Assembly: GCA_027924585.1 (NCBI GenBank)
Contig: BSBM01000442.1
Span: 4,154,001-4,218,000, forward strand
Direction of reading: 5' to 3'
DNA from: Larix kaempferi
Taxonomy: Eukaryota; Streptophyta; Pinopsida; Pinales; Pinaceae
Length of the DNA: 64,000 bases
Both the position numbers and the translations under genes were made by a program. Under the pieces are notes generated by a model. It worked only from the letters and a program-made list of their open reading frames with translations. It was not told where the DNA came from and did no database searches. How positions within the stretch are numbered: position 1 is the first letter of the stretch; each line of letters opens with the position of its first letter. Of the stretch, positions 11,909-23,295 are shown in pieces.

Positions 11909-12310
11909 CTAGACTCTTTCATAGAATTTTTGATCGCACACCAGGACACCACCATTTAAGCTTTCTCCTTTGTTGGCCATTAAATCCACCTGCTGATTTT
12001 GTGTTCTCAGCACATGGAGGAAATTTATTGCTTTGAATTCTTCGACTATGCATTTAAGGAAATAGTGCATCTTATTAGACGGATTCTTGTGGTTCTTCAT
12101 GAGGTTTCTTGCTTCTCTTGTGATCATTAGCGAATATCCAATCACCACCATCTCTTCAATGCCAATGGCCCTTGCTAATTACAGACCCTTGATTAATGCT
12201 AACCATTATGCGCCATTGTTGGTTTTTCTTCCAATTCCCCAGGCGTAATCCTTCTGCTTGTTCCCCTTAGATTCATAAATGACTCCACCCACACCTGCCA
12301 ACCCAGCTTT
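11909..12310 (-). pseudogene. RNase H domain relic of a plant LINE-type element (RVT_3-like)
   Basis: The minus strand reads AGVGGVIYESKGNKQ near 12300, then a WLALIKGLxLARAIGIEEM helix. The 80-codon frame at 12151-11909 follows, with SLMITREARNL, FLHVLRTQNQQVDLMANKG and GGVLVCDQ. This is the order seen in plant non-LTR RNase H domains. Two stop codons interrupt the first half, and the usual GDS acid is replaced (GYS). It is fragmentary: no reverse transcriptase is next to it. Confidence 0.6.
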
Positions 12311-12339
12311 TTACAAATTGTTGCAAAAAGTTTAATTCT

Positions 12340-12720
12340 CAATACTTTGGGGGGTGGGGTGTTTAAAATCTACCTTGAAAAGGACCTTTAGGGGGTATTT
12401 AAACAACCCCCCCAAAAAGTCACGAGAATTGAACTTTTGGGGGCAGTTTTTAAATAAATGCCCCCAAAACTCTAATTCTCATGACTTTTGGAGGGGTTTT
12501 TTTAAAACTACCTTCAAAAACACCTTTAGGGGGGTCTTTCTAAACCCCCCCCAAAAAAAGTCCTGAGAATTGGACTTTTGGGGGGATGGGGTCCCCCCCC
12601 CTCGAAAAAAAAGTCCAATTCTCATGACTTTTCTAGGGGGGGTTTAAGAACACCCCCAAAGAGATAAAAAAAACTTCTTCTTTTTTTTGGGGGGGGGCAG
12701 GGGGGGGGTAACCGCCTCAA
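12340..12720. repeat. CACTA subterminal repeats with G/C homopolymer hairpins, right block
   Basis: At least four copies of a GTCATGAGAATTGAACTTTTGG-type word occur in alternating orientation, separated by runs of 6-9 C or G. Adjacent inverted copies could form long hairpins, and the G-runs (for example near 12690-12710) could form quadruplexes. The block lies just inside the CACTA terminus. Confidence 0.55.
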
Positions 12721-12760
12721 GTCAAAACCGCCCCCAAAAGGGTGATTTGTTGTAGTGTCA

Positions 12761-13914
12761 GTTTGGCCTAAATGATCTTCAACAAACATCAACACATGCA
12801 TGCCAATTCAAGCTCTCACGGAGGTAAAACTTGAGGTGAAATAGTATTTTTAATTTATTAAAATTTTAGGAGAATGTCATGAAAAACCACTAAGCATTAT
12901 TCACTTCCTAACCTTCTTCCATTTTTCACAGACATAAAATATTTCATTTTTTTTTTTTGGGGGGGGGGTCATTACTTACCTATTATGACCATGCCATCAC
13001 ATATCTTGTTCATTTATTCCCATCCTTTCCCATTCAATCCTAAGCCCTCACTCCATTTGAACGAAATTGACATTTTATTCCTCTCCATCCTCCAAAGTAT
13101 GAGAAGGATCAAGATGCCATGCTATTGCGACACAAGAACCAACAGTACAGGACTTGTTGTTGTCACACAAGAACCAACAGTAAGAAGAGAAGGCATTGCT
13201 ATTGTTCCACAAGAACCAACAACAAAATAAGAGAAGTTGCTGATAGGGACATGCCAAGGGATATTGTGCGGGAGAACCTACATCAGAAGAAACTGTTGTA
13301 GAATCCTATTCTACCACACAATAGAGAATAAATTTAGAGGTATGATTTTTTTATTCATTTCCATGATTCAGTGATGCATATTTTGGTTCATATCTTCACA
13401 AGTTGATATGAGTTATAAGAAATAATCAAGCTATGATTTGTTGAAGGCCATCTAACATATGGTGGGGAGTTTACAAATCGATTGATACATATGTCAAGGC
13501 ATTTGATGAGTTAAATAAAAACTAATCACATTTCTAGCCTCTCCCTCAATGCATGGATTCCCTACATATGGATCATTAATTAATCCTACAACAATCAACA
13601 TTTTCCAGTCATCATCTTTGGCATGCAACAACAATCATTAGGTTCAGTGAGTAACAACATAAAAAGAGTTTAATCACAGTGATTTATAGCATCATAGAAC
13701 ACGCACAAACATAAATATATATATGAGCCATTCTTGATAACAATAGGGTCATTATGAGTATTTTGAATCCTCTATATTAGGAAGATGTTTTGATTATGAG
13801 CAGGTTGGCTCACATATCTAGGCTGGTTCTCTCATAGGCCATGCCTGGGATCATTTTCTTTTCTTTTTTTCATTTTGAAAAAAAAAATCTTGGAAAATAA
13901 ATTGTTGGAATGGG
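12761..13914. other. Intergenic spacer with a short GAACCAACA repeat
   Basis: No supported gene. Three copies of CACAAGAACCAACA occur at 13131-13147, 13166-13182 and 13208-13222, about 35-42 bp apart. A T-run followed by a G-run lies near 12946-12968. The short frame through the three repeats is a by-product of them. The last bases, ATCTT at 13915-13919, are the left flank of the chromovirus array. Confidence 0.45.
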
Positions 13915-13919
13915 ATCTT

Positions 13920-14523
13920 TGATCCAGACTTATGAAGGAACGCAAGGGGTTACAGAAATACACATAAACGTAGAGGTGCATCAGAAATAAGACTTCATTT
14001 CATTAATATCACAAAACAGAAATATGCTTACAGACAGAATGGAAATAAACTAGCTAGAGCGTTGGTAGTTATCTCTGAGAAGAGATGTGTCGGCTACAGG
14101 CCTCTAAACTCTGCTTACAATGGGGCTCGAAGCCTCTCTATTATTGAGAAACAAAGGAAAACCCTAAACAACCAAAAACATAACCCTAAGAGATGAAACA
14201 ATGCCAAACTATGGGCCTCGTTGGGGTAAATTGGTACATCAATTTCCCAGCGTCGTAACTTTGACATACGTTCTTCGTTTGACGCAAATGATACCTCGTT
14301 GGAAAGATCTATCCAGGGCTTACGCTAAAAATTATGAATAGGAACATTCGCAAAGCAAGATTCCCCAAAAAACTTCATTTAGGGCCTCAAAAAGGCTCCA
14401 GAAGTTTAGGACCCAAAAAAACTACAAAAAATAGTAAGTTATGCTATAATTAAGGAAACTAAAAGAACAATGTTGGGGCACCAAGTGGAATAGGCGAGTG
14501 GCCACCAATATCCACCTTGATCA
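13920..14523 (-). repeat. Array LTR 1
   Basis: A 604-bp LTR beginning TGATCC and ending TTGATCA, with a 6-bp terminal inverted repeat TGATCC/GGATCA in the better copies. The minus-strand tract GGGGGGAGGAA (14524-14534) immediately outside is the polypurine tract. It overlaps the region of the pol stop codon (14535-14537). Confidence 0.9.
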
Positions 14524-14534
14524 TTCCTCCCCCC

Positions 14535-16343
14535 TTAAGAAGCAATGGTCCCCATTGCGTGGAGTTCCTCCATGAGATGAGGAAACTTCCATTGAACTAG
14601 GTCCCTGGTGAGCCACTTGCCTTGGTGTAGGAGTTGGCCAGCTTTGACAACCCGATACAATTGGATATGTTGCTGGCGAGTGTTCTTGATTTGCATGTCC
14701 ATGATATGATCTGTGCTGACCTGTTCCTTGCAGTCTGGGTTTAACTCTGTCGCTATGAGTTGTTATACAATGTCGGAGATGTCTAATAGAGGTGGAAAGT
14801 AGGGCCGAAGGCGATCCACATTGAACACTAGGTGCAGACCAAGGAATGGTGGAATACTAAGCTTAAAGGAATTGTCCCCTACAGCCTTGGTGATAGTGTA
14901 TGGCCCATATTGGAGCGGCTGAAGCTTACGTTAGGGTCCAGCGAGGTGCTCCTTCTGCAAATGTAGCCACACTTTGTCACCCACCTAGAAGTTGTGTGGC
15001 ACCCGATGCTGATCATGTTGATGCTTGTATTTGGCATTGGTTCTGTCCAATATGTCATGGACCTCTTGGTGGATGTGCTAAATGTGCTCGATGAAGTTGT
15101 TTTCCTTGTCATCTTCCGACTGGACATGAGCCGAATCAGCTAGAGTGACCACAAAGGGCATGGCTACGTTGATGGGAAATAATGGTTGGAATCCCAAGCC
15201 CACCTGAAAGGGGCTGTGGCCGGTTGAGCTGTGGAGAGCTCGGTTATAGTTGTGATGTACATAGGGTAGGCTCTCATCCCATGTGTGTGGAAGCTTTCAG
15301 TTGTACATGCGCATAATGCGTATGATCATCCTGTTGATGACCTCTATCTGGCCATCAATTTGGGGATGGAAAGCTGTGGACTTGGTGAGCTTGGTGTCCA
15401 GCATCAATCAAAGGCTGGACCAAAATGTACTAAGGAACCTGCTGTCCCGGTTTGAGATGATAGACTATGGGATCCCAAAGTGTACCCACACTCGTTCAAA
15501 TAAGACTTTAGTAGTGGTTTCTGTTGTGATATTCTTCTTGCAGGCCACCATAATAGCCATCTTCGAGAATCTGTCGACGACCACAAAAACATAATCGTTG
15601 CCATGCTTAGTAGAAGGAAGGACCGACATGTAATCCATGGAGATGGATTCCCACGATCGACCAGGGGTAGGCAGCGGAGTGTACATGCCTTGCTTCTTGA
15701 TTGTCGATTTGGAAATGGCACAGGCAGCACAAGACCTGATGTACTTCCCGACATACTTTCGAAGGTTTGGCCAATAGAAATACTTCTGTAGTATTGCCAC
15801 TGTTTTCTCGATCCCGAAATGCCAATCGACCCAACTGTAGTGGGATTCCCAAATCATCTTGGAACGCTCACTTGCAGGATAACAAAGGTGTCCCAGGTGA
15901 CATAATAGTCCATCCCGGAGGTGAAAATTGGGAACTTGCTTACCCTCCAAGAACGTTGTGTATGCGTGGCCAAATTCTGGATCGCTCTTGTAGAGAAGTG
16001 GCCAATCAGAAGTCTTGTGCCCACAAGAGTTGAGCACGGTGGTTAACGCCACGATCAGTGGTCGGCTGAGATAGTCTGCAACATTATTGGTGCTTCCCTT
16101 CTTGTAATTGATATTCAAATGAAATTGTTGCAGATATGTGGACCAATTCCGATGGCGATCGTTCTGCAACTTCTCTTGGGTTCTCATGAACTGCAGGGGT
16201 CGATGGTCTGTGTGGATGATTGTTTCCTTCCCCAAAATGTAATGCTTCCATTGTCGACAAGCCTGCACAATGGAATACATCTCTTTGTCATAAGTGGGAT
16301 ACTTCTGGACTGTGTCGGAGAGTGTCTCACTGTGATATGCCAC
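14535..16343 (-). pseudogene. Array copy 1: RNase H (part), integrase and chromodomain-like C-terminus
   Basis: The 292-codon frame at 16343-15465 starts in RNase H (SETLSDTVQKYPTYDKEMY, HTDHRPLQF, NNVADYLSRP). It continues into the integrase zinc region (HFGIEKTVAILQKYFYWPNL, CAACAISKS) and the core (SMDYMSVLP). After a stop the core resumes as ISNRDSRF, where the usual SDRD catalytic Asp is Asn, then HPQTD. The frame then shifts through 15127-14879 towards a basic C-terminal segment and a chromodomain-like tail ending at the stop 14535-14537. A working integrase is excluded by the lost Asp and the stops. Confidence 0.85.
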
Positions 16344-16415
16344 TGGATGTCCTTGTTGAGTAAGAACTACCCCAATATTATAGTCTAAGGCACCTGTCTC
16401 GATCTCAAATGTTTG

Positions 16416-17387
16416 TTACAAGTCTGGTAATGTGAGCACTGGGGCAGAGCAGAGGCAATGTTTCAACTCGATGAACGCCTCATGTTGAGATTCAGACCAA
16501 AATAATTTCACTTTCGCCCCTCCCTTAGTGACTTGGCTCAAGGGCCAAGTGATATGAGAGAATCCCAACATGAACCTGCGGTAGAAATTGGCAAGACCCA
16601 GAAAGCTTCGAAGCTCTGTTAGAGTGGCAGGGGCTATCCAATCCTGAATGACTTGGATCTTGGCTGGATCCACATGCACCCCTTGCTCATCAATATTGTA
16701 TCCAAGATACTGAACCTAGGTCATGCCAAAAGTACACTTCTGCAAATTGGCACACAACTTGTGTTGTCGCAATGTTTGGAGGACCTGTCAGATGTGGTGA
16801 AGGTGCTCCTCCCACGTTTGGCTGAAGATCAGGATGTCATCCAAGTACACTACTACAAATGAGTTGGTGAATGGCCGCAATATGTCGTCCATCATCCTCA
16901 TGAAGGTTGCGAGAGCATTTGTCAGCCCGAAAGGCATGACCAAGCATTCAAAAAGGCCCTCCTTGGCTTTGAAGGCAATCTTCCACACATTGAAGGGTTC
17001 GATTGGTACCTGGTGGTATCTGGACTTCAAGTCGATCTTACTAAAATATTTCCCCCCCCTGAGTTGGTCCAGAAGGTCATCAATCCGGACAGTTATCTTA
17101 TTCATCCCACGATAGTGAATACAAATTCTCCAAGTTCCATCCTTCTTTTGCACAACCATGATCGAGCTCCCATAGGGTGATGAACTTGGTTGGATGTGCC
17201 CTTTCTGCAACAGTTCCTGAATCTGCCTCTTGATTTCGTCATTCTCCATAACAGAGCATCGATAGATTGGTCCACTGGGAAGTGGCATGCCTGGGGTCAG
17301 ATCGATGGGGTGCTTGATTTGATAGTGCAGAGGCACCCCTGTGGTCGAGGTGAAGATGTCCCCGTACTCCTCCATGACCTTGTCCAT
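16416..17387 (-). pseudogene. Array copy 1: reverse transcriptase and connection
   Basis: The 199-codon frame at 17387-16788 has the Ty3-type RT motifs [32 protein letters not shown] and the catalytic VVYLDDILIFS. Eight residues present in copy 2 (between KITV and IDDLLDQ) are missing by a clean in-frame 24-bp deletion. After a break, 16679-16416 gives the connection (LRSFLGLANFYRRF, PLSQVTKGG) and ends at a stop before the first RNase H motif. It is clearly a degenerate copy of the same family as copies 2 and 3. Confidence 0.9.
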
Positions 17388-17564
17388 CTATTGTTGTTGG
17401 GCAGAGGATCTTTGTCTGGAGGTCATGGCCATAGTCTTATTCTTGCCGTGAGGGTGGATTACCAGGAAAACAAATTTCCCTGTTTTGGAAATGAGTTTAT
17501 TGCATTGTGTTGCAGTAACCAAAGAGATGGCGGAAGGCGGCGCTACCTCCGGTATCCCGTACAG

Positions 17565-17942
17565 TTAATTTCCCAAAGTAATAATAAAAGCATGAGGCCG
17601 AGACTCATACACATCATGTCGCTTCCACAAGTATGGTTGGCCTAATAATACATTAGAAACATCAAGAGGAGCAATGTCACATAATACCTCATCCATGAAC
17701 AACTTGATGCTGTAGGGGAGGCGACACCATTGGCTGACACGGAGATCCTGTCCTTGGTGAAGACACCTAATGGTGTACAGTTGTGGCTGTGCTATGGTCA
17801 GCAAGCCTAGCTGGTTGACGACCTCTACTGAAATGATGTTCTTTTGGCTCCTGATGTCAACAATGAACCGCAGCACGAAACCCTTTACCCACATCTGGGA
17901 ACGGAAGAGGCACTCCTTCTCCTTTGGATCTTCCGGTTCCAC
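17565..17942 (-). pseudogene. Array copy 1: retropepsin, active site lost
   Basis: A 125-codon frame aligned with the protease of copies 2 and 3. The active-site context reads FIVDIRSQKNIIS where copy 2 has YIVDSGSQKNIIS, so the Ser-Gly after the catalytic Asp has become Ile-Arg. The flap-side segment DEVLCDIAPLDVSNVLLGQ is preserved. Confidence 0.85.
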
Positions 17943-17949
17943 CTTCTAG

Positions 17950-18980
17950 ACCTTCATGGTGGCAACCATGGTGGTGGGCTCCGCATCGATAATCTGCTTA
18001 CCCCTGTCATTACCCTTTTCGGGTTCTGTTTCGGAGTTGGAGAATGAATTCGATTCAAAGGCCTTCAACTGGGCCACTAGTGACTGCTTGGCCCAACATT
18101 CACTTGTGTTGTGCGTGGAGCCCTTTTGAAACTCACACCACTTTCCCATGTTGTTCTTTGACTTCGCAGTGTTGTTCTTTGTTTGCGGTTTTGGCAGGTT
18201 ATCATGGGCCACCCTGCATTGGCTTTGTCCTTTGTTCTGCAGTTTGAAGGCACCTTTACCTTGCTTTTGAGTTTGCAGATCCAAAGTTTTGCTTCTTCTG
18301 TTTGAACTTTTGCTCAATATTGGCAGCAAACTAATATGCTGCGCTGAGCAAGGAGATGTCGAGAAACTCCATTTCCTCTTGAATGTATCTGTGCAAACAA
18401 CTGCGATACTTCAACACCAAATGTTTCTCTGAATCTTTGATACCCAATTTTGTTCACAAGGTATGGAACAGGTTCGTAAGCTCATGCACATCTTGATCCC
18501 TTTGCTGCCGCAATGTAGTCCATTGTATGTACTTGTCCTTATAGCTTCCCACGGGATAATATTGTTCCTTGATGGAGTCTCGGAAAGAATTCCAAGTGGG
18601 TGCGGCCAAAAATAGAGAGGGTTCCCTCTCGTCCTTCTGCTCATAGTAGGTTTCCCACTGGTCCTTGACATGGGGGGCGGCTTTGAGGAGTGAAAAGTGA
18701 TCCTTTCCCGGTTGGAAAATTCATGCATCGAGAAATACCCTTCTAATAGATTCAATCATCTATTTACGACGTCTGCATCTATTTGGCCTTCAAGTATGGG
18801 AATGTCAAAGTTTAATTGTACCTTGAAAGGGGTTGCGCCTCCAGAGTGGCTGTTGCTAGGAAGTCGTTGAAGGATCTGGGCAAAGTTATCCGTCATCCTG
18901 TTCCTTTATTGCTCGAGGGCCTCCTCGAGCAATACTTTGACAGGATATCCTGCTCCCTTGTCTTTCTTTTCGTCCGCCAT
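17950..18980 (-). pseudogene. Array copy 1: gag
   Basis: The likely start is the minus-strand ATG at 18980, matched by ATGs at the same place in copies 2 and 3. Several frameshifts follow: the capsid part NLLEGYFSMHEFSNRERITF is open at 18755 and downward, then changes frame. The knuckle region at 18329-17946 reads KWCEFQKGSTHNTSECWAKQ, a CX2HX4HX4C knuckle in copies 2 and 3 that has Gln for the first His here. An acidic stretch (SETEPEKGND) leads to the protease. Confidence 0.8.
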
Positions 18981-19099
18981 GGGCGGCCGTCGGGGCTTGC
19001 GAGGATGATCTTGCAAGGGTTCAACTAGGTCGAGCCCTAACTCCTTATACCCCGAACTCGTTGGGGACATGCAAAGAAGGATCGAGAAAGAGCAGACCT

Positions 19100-19111
19100 A
19101 CTCTGATACCA
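19100..19111 (-). other. Primer binding site, array copy 1
   Basis: The minus strand reads TGGTATCAGAG one base from the LTR, matching the plant initiator Met-tRNA 3' end. Equivalent sites lie at 24317-24328 and 29469-29480. Confidence 0.85.
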
Positions 19112-19112
19112 C

Positions 19113-19717
19113 TAATCCTGACTTATGAAGGAATGCAACGGGTTACAGAAATACACATAAATGCAGAGGTGCAGCAAAAATAAGACTTCATTTCATTAAT
19201 ATCACATAACGGAAATATGCTTACAGACAAAATGGAAATAAACTAGCTAGAGTGTTGGTAGCTATCTCTGAGAAGAGTTGTGTCGGCTACCAACCTATGA
19301 ACTCTGCTTTCAATGGGGCTTGAAGCCTCTCTATTATTGAGAAACAAAGGAAAACCCTAAACATCCAAAAACCTAACCTTAGGAGAAGAAACCATGCCAA
19401 ACTATGGGCCCCGTTGGGGTAAATTGGTACATCAATTTCCCAGCGCCGTAACTTTGGCATACGATCTCTGTCTAACGCAAATGACACCTCGTTGGAAAGA
19501 TCTATCCGGATACTACACTAAAATACATGAATGGGGACATTCACAAAGCAAGATTCCCGAAAAAAATGTCATTTAGGGTCTCAAAACGGCTTTGGAAGTT
19601 TAGGACCCAAAAAAACTTCTAAAAATAGTAAGTTGTGCTATAATTAAGGAAACTGAAAGAACAATGTTTGGGCCCCAAGTGGAATAGGCAGGTGGCCACC
19701 AATATCCACCTGGATCA
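19113..19717 (-). repeat. Array LTR 2, shared by copies 1 and 2
   Basis: A 605-bp LTR. Its first dinucleotide is TA instead of TG, and it ends CTGGATCA. It is the 5' LTR of copy 1 and the 3' LTR of copy 2: a primer site abuts its left edge and a polypurine tract its right edge. Confidence 0.9.
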
Positions 19718-19728
19718 TTTCCGCCCCC

Positions 19729-21145
19729 TTAAGAAGCAATGGTCCCCATTGCGTGGAGTTCCTCCATGAGATGAGGAAAATTATTTTGAACTTGGTCCCT
19801 GGTGAGCCACTTGCCTTGGTGTAGGAGTTGGCCAGCTTTGACAACACGATACAATTGGATATGTTGCTAGCGAGTGTTCTTGATTTGCATGTCCATGATA
19901 CGATCTGTGGTGACCTGTTCCCTGCAGTTTGGGTTTAACTCTATGCTTTGAGTTGTTATACAATCAGTCGGAGATGTCCAGTAGAGGTGGAATGTAGGGC
20001 CAAAGGCAATCCACATTGAACACTGGGTGCAGACCAAGGAATGGTGGAATACTGAGCTCAAAGGTATTGTCCCTTATAGCCTTGGTGATAGTGTATGGCT
20101 CATATCAGAGTGGCCGAAGCTTATGGTAGGTTCTAGTGAGGCACTCCTTCTGCAAATGTAGCCACACTTTCTTGCCCACCTGGAAGTTGTGTGGCACTCG
20201 ATGCTGATCATGTCGCTGCTTGTATTTGGCATTGGTTCTGTCCAATATGTCATGAACCTGTTGGCGGATGTGCTAAGTGCACTCAATGAAGTTGTTTTCC
20301 TTGTCATCTTCCAACTGGACATGAGCCGAATCGGTCGGAGTGATCGCAAAGGGCATGGCTACGTCGATGGGAAATAATGGCTGGAATCCCAAGCCCACCT
20401 GAAAGGGGCTATGGCCGATTGAGCTGTGGAGAGCTCGGTTATAGTTGTGATGTATATAGGGTAGGCTCTCATCCCATGTGCATGGATGCTTTGAGTTGTA
20501 GATGCATAGAATGTTTATGATCATCCTGTTGACGACCTCTATCTGGCCATCTGTTTGGGGATGGAAAGCTGTGGACTTGGTGAGCTTGGTGTCCAACATC
20601 GACCAAAGGCTAGACCAAAATGTACTGAGGAACCTGCTGTCCCGGTTTGATATGATAGACTGTGGGATCCCAAAGTGTACCCACACTTGTTCAAATAAGA
20701 CTTTAGTAGTGGTTTCTGTTGTGATATTCTTCTTGCAGGACACCATAATAGCCATCTTCGAGAATCTGTCGACGACCACGAAAACACAGTCGTTTCCATG
20801 CTTAGTAGAAGGAAGGTCCGACATGTAATCCATGGATATGGATTCCCACGGTCGACTGGGGGTAGGCAGTGGAGTGTAGAGACCTTGCTTCTTGATGGTT
20901 GATTTGGAAATGGCACAGGTAGCACAGGACCTGATGTACTTCCCAACATCCTTTCGAAGGTTTGGCCAATAGAAATACTTCTGTAGTACTGCCACTGTTT
21001 TCTCGATCCCAAAATGCCCATCGACCTGACTGTAGTGGGCTTCCCAAATCATCTTGGCATGCTCGCATGAAGGAACACAAAGGTGTCCCAGGTGACATAA
21101 CAGTCCATCCTGGAGGTGAAAATTGGGAACTTTCTTACCCTCCAA
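19729..21145 (-). pseudogene. Array copy 2: integrase and chromodomain-like C-terminus
   Basis: The 290-codon frame at 21145-20273 covers the zinc region (HFGIEKTVAVLQKYFYWPNL, CATCAISKS) and the core SMDYMSDLP. It then has ISNRDSRF with Asn at the catalytic Asp, HPQTDGQIEVVNRM with the Glu, and the insert up to a stop at about 20273. The tail continues in a shifted frame to the stop 19729-19731. It shares the SNRD substitution with copy 1 but not with copy 3. Confidence 0.88.
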
Positions 21146-21448
21146 GAGCGTCGTGTATGCATGGCCAAATTCTGGATCGCTCTTGTAGAGAAGTGGCTAA
21201 TCAGAAGTCTCGTTCCCATAAGAGTTGAGCATGGTGGTTAATGCCACGATCGGTGGTCAGCCGAGATAGTCTGCAACATTATTGGTGCTTCCCTTCTTGT
21301 ACTTGATATTCAAATGAAATTGTTGCAGATATGTGGACCACTTGCGATGGCGATCGTTCTGCAACTTCCCTTGGGTTTGCATGAACTGTAGGGGTCGGTG
21401 GTCTGTGTGGATGATCGCTTCCTTCCCCAAAATATAATGCTTTCATTA

Positions 21449-22603
21449 TCAGCAAGCTTGCACAATGGAATACATCTCTTTTTCATAAGTGGGATACTTC
21501 CGGACTATGTCAGAGAGTGTCTCATTGTGATATGCCACTGGATGTCCCTGTTGAGTAAGAATTGCCCCAATATTATAGTCTGAGGCACCTGTCTTGATCT
21601 CAAATGTTTGTTGCAAGTATGGTAATGTGAGCATTGGGGCAGAGCAGAGGCGATGTTTCAACTCGACGAATGCCTCATGATGAGATTCAGACCAAAAGAA
21701 TTTCGCTTTCACCCCTCCCTTGGTGACTTGGCTCAAGGGCCAAGCGATATGAGAGAATCCCAACATGAACATGCGGTAGAAATTGGCAAGACCCAGAAAG
21801 CTTCGGAGCTCTGTTAGAGTGGCAGGGACTATCCAATCCTGAATGACTTAGATCTTGTCCAGATCCACATGCACCCCTTGCTCATCAATATTGTATCCCA
21901 GATACTAAATCTGGGTCATGCCAAAAGTGCACTTCTCCAAAATGGCACACAACTTGTGTTGCCGCAGTGTTTGGAGGACCTGTCGGATGTGGTGGAGGTG
22001 CTCCTCCCACGCTTGGCTGAAGATCAGGATGTCATCCAAGTACACTACTACAAATGAGTTGGTGAATGGCCACAATATGTCATCCATCATCCTCATGAAG
22101 GTTGCGAGAGCATTTGTCAGCCCGAAAGGCATGACCAACCATTCGAAAAGGCCCTCCTTGGCTTTGAAGGCAATCTTTCGCACATCGGAGGGTTCGATTG
22201 GTACGTAGTGGTGTCCGGACTTCAAGTCGATCTTACTGAAATATTTTTCCCCCCTAATTTGGTCCAGAAGGTCATCAATCCGTGAGATAGGGTAATTAAT
22301 CCCGACAGTGATCTTATTCAGCCCTTGATAGTCAATACAGAGTCTCCAAGTCCCATCCTTCTTTTGCACCAACACGAACAGGTTCCCACAGGGTGATGAA
22401 CTTGGTTGGATGTGCCCTTTCTGCAACAGTTCCCGAATCTGCCTCTTGATTTCCTCATTCTCCAGAACAGAGCGCCGATAGATTAGTCCATTGGGAAGTG
22501 GCACGCCTAGGGTTAGATCGATGGGGTGCTTGACCTGATAGTGCAGAGGCACCCCTGCGGTCGAGGTGAAGATGTCCTCGTACTCCTCCATGACCTTGTC
22601 CAT
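21449..22603 (-). pseudogene. Array copy 2: reverse transcriptase and RNase H
   Basis: The 232-codon frame at 22603-21905 holds all RT fingers and palm motifs: [48 protein letters not shown] and VVYLDDILIFS. Stop codons at about 21905 and 21848 interrupt the thumb and connection. RNase H begins at 21772 (FMLGFSHIAWPLSQ) with EIKTGASDYNIGAILTQQG, where TDAS has become TGAS and so loses the first catalytic Asp. The frame ends after YSIVQAC at 21449. Confidence 0.9.
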
Positions 22604-22851
22604 CTATTGTTGTTGGGAAGAGGATCTCTGTCTAGAGGTCGTGGCCACAGTCTTATTCTTTCCCTAAGGGTGGATTACCAGGAAAACAAATTTCGTTGTT
22701 TTGAAATGAGTTTATTGCATTGTTTTGCCAGAACAAAAGAGATGGCGGCATGCGGCGCTACCTTCGGTATCCTGTACAATTAATTTCCCAAAGTAATAAT
22801 AACAACGCGAGGTTGGGACTCATACAAAACATGTCACTTCCATAAGTATGG

Positions 22852-23295
22852 TTAGCCTAACAATACATCAGAAACATCAAAAGGAGCAATGTCACATAGT
22901 ACCTCATCCGTGAAGGGCTTGATGTTGTAGGGGAGGTGGCACTGTTGGCTGATGCGAAGATCCCATCCTTGGTGAAGGCACCCAATATTGGTGTATGGTT
23001 GTGGGTGTGCTGTGGTCGGCAACCCCAGCCACTTCACGGCCTCTGCTGAAATGATGTTCTTTTGGCTCCCGCTGTCAACAATGTACCACAGCATGTAACC
23101 ATTTACCCACATCTGGGAATGGAAGAGGTGCTCCCCCTTGTTTGGATCTTCTGGTTCCTCCTTTTGGACCTTTGTGGTTGTAATAATGGCGGTGGAATCC
23201 GCATCGATAATCTGCTTACCCCTGTCATTACCCTTTTCGGGTACTGGTTCGGAGTCGGAGGATGCATCCGATTCAGAGGCCTTCAACTCGTCCAC
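22852..23295 (-). pseudogene. Array copy 2: retropepsin
   Basis: A 147-codon frame beginning in the acidic linker (SEPVEKG-like) with YIVDSGSQKNIIS, the intact Asp-Ser-Gly triad of a retropepsin. It continues to DEVLCDIAPFDVSDVLLG, where a stop cuts it. The linker to RT is not open. Confidence 0.85.

Larger units (their letters stand above)
10200..12757. mobile_element. CACTA-like DNA transposon with foreign insert, left end missing or unseen
   Basis: The right end reads on the minus strand CACTACAACAAATCACC (12741-12757), a typical plant CACTA terminus, followed by a possible 3-bp target site TCA. Both flanks (10210-10440 and 12340-12720) carry the same subterminal word GTCATGAGAATTGAACTTTTGG in direct and inverted copies, beside C- and G-runs. 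The 1.9 kb between them encodes no transposase. It holds a LINE-type RNase H relic and an unidentified segment, which suggests a non-autonomous element that picked up other sequence. I could not find a matching CACTA start near 10200, so the left boundary is approximate. Confidence 0.5.
13920..19717 (-). mobile_element. Chromovirus-like Ty3/gypsy element, array copy 1
   Basis: LTRs lie at 13920-14523 and 19113-19717, with 4.6 kb between them. The order on the minus strand is 5' LTR, primer site, gag, protease, reverse transcriptase, RNase H, integrase, chromodomain-like C-terminus, polypurine tract, 3' LTR. Its right-hand LTR is also the left-hand LTR of copy 2. The left flank is ATCTT (13915-13919). 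The interior is broken by several stops and frameshifts. Confidence 0.9.

Noticed and set aside
14879-15127. Independent Ser/Thr-rich gene (also 20074-20349)
   Set aside because: It is the wrong-frame reading of the integrase C-terminal region in copies 1 and 2.
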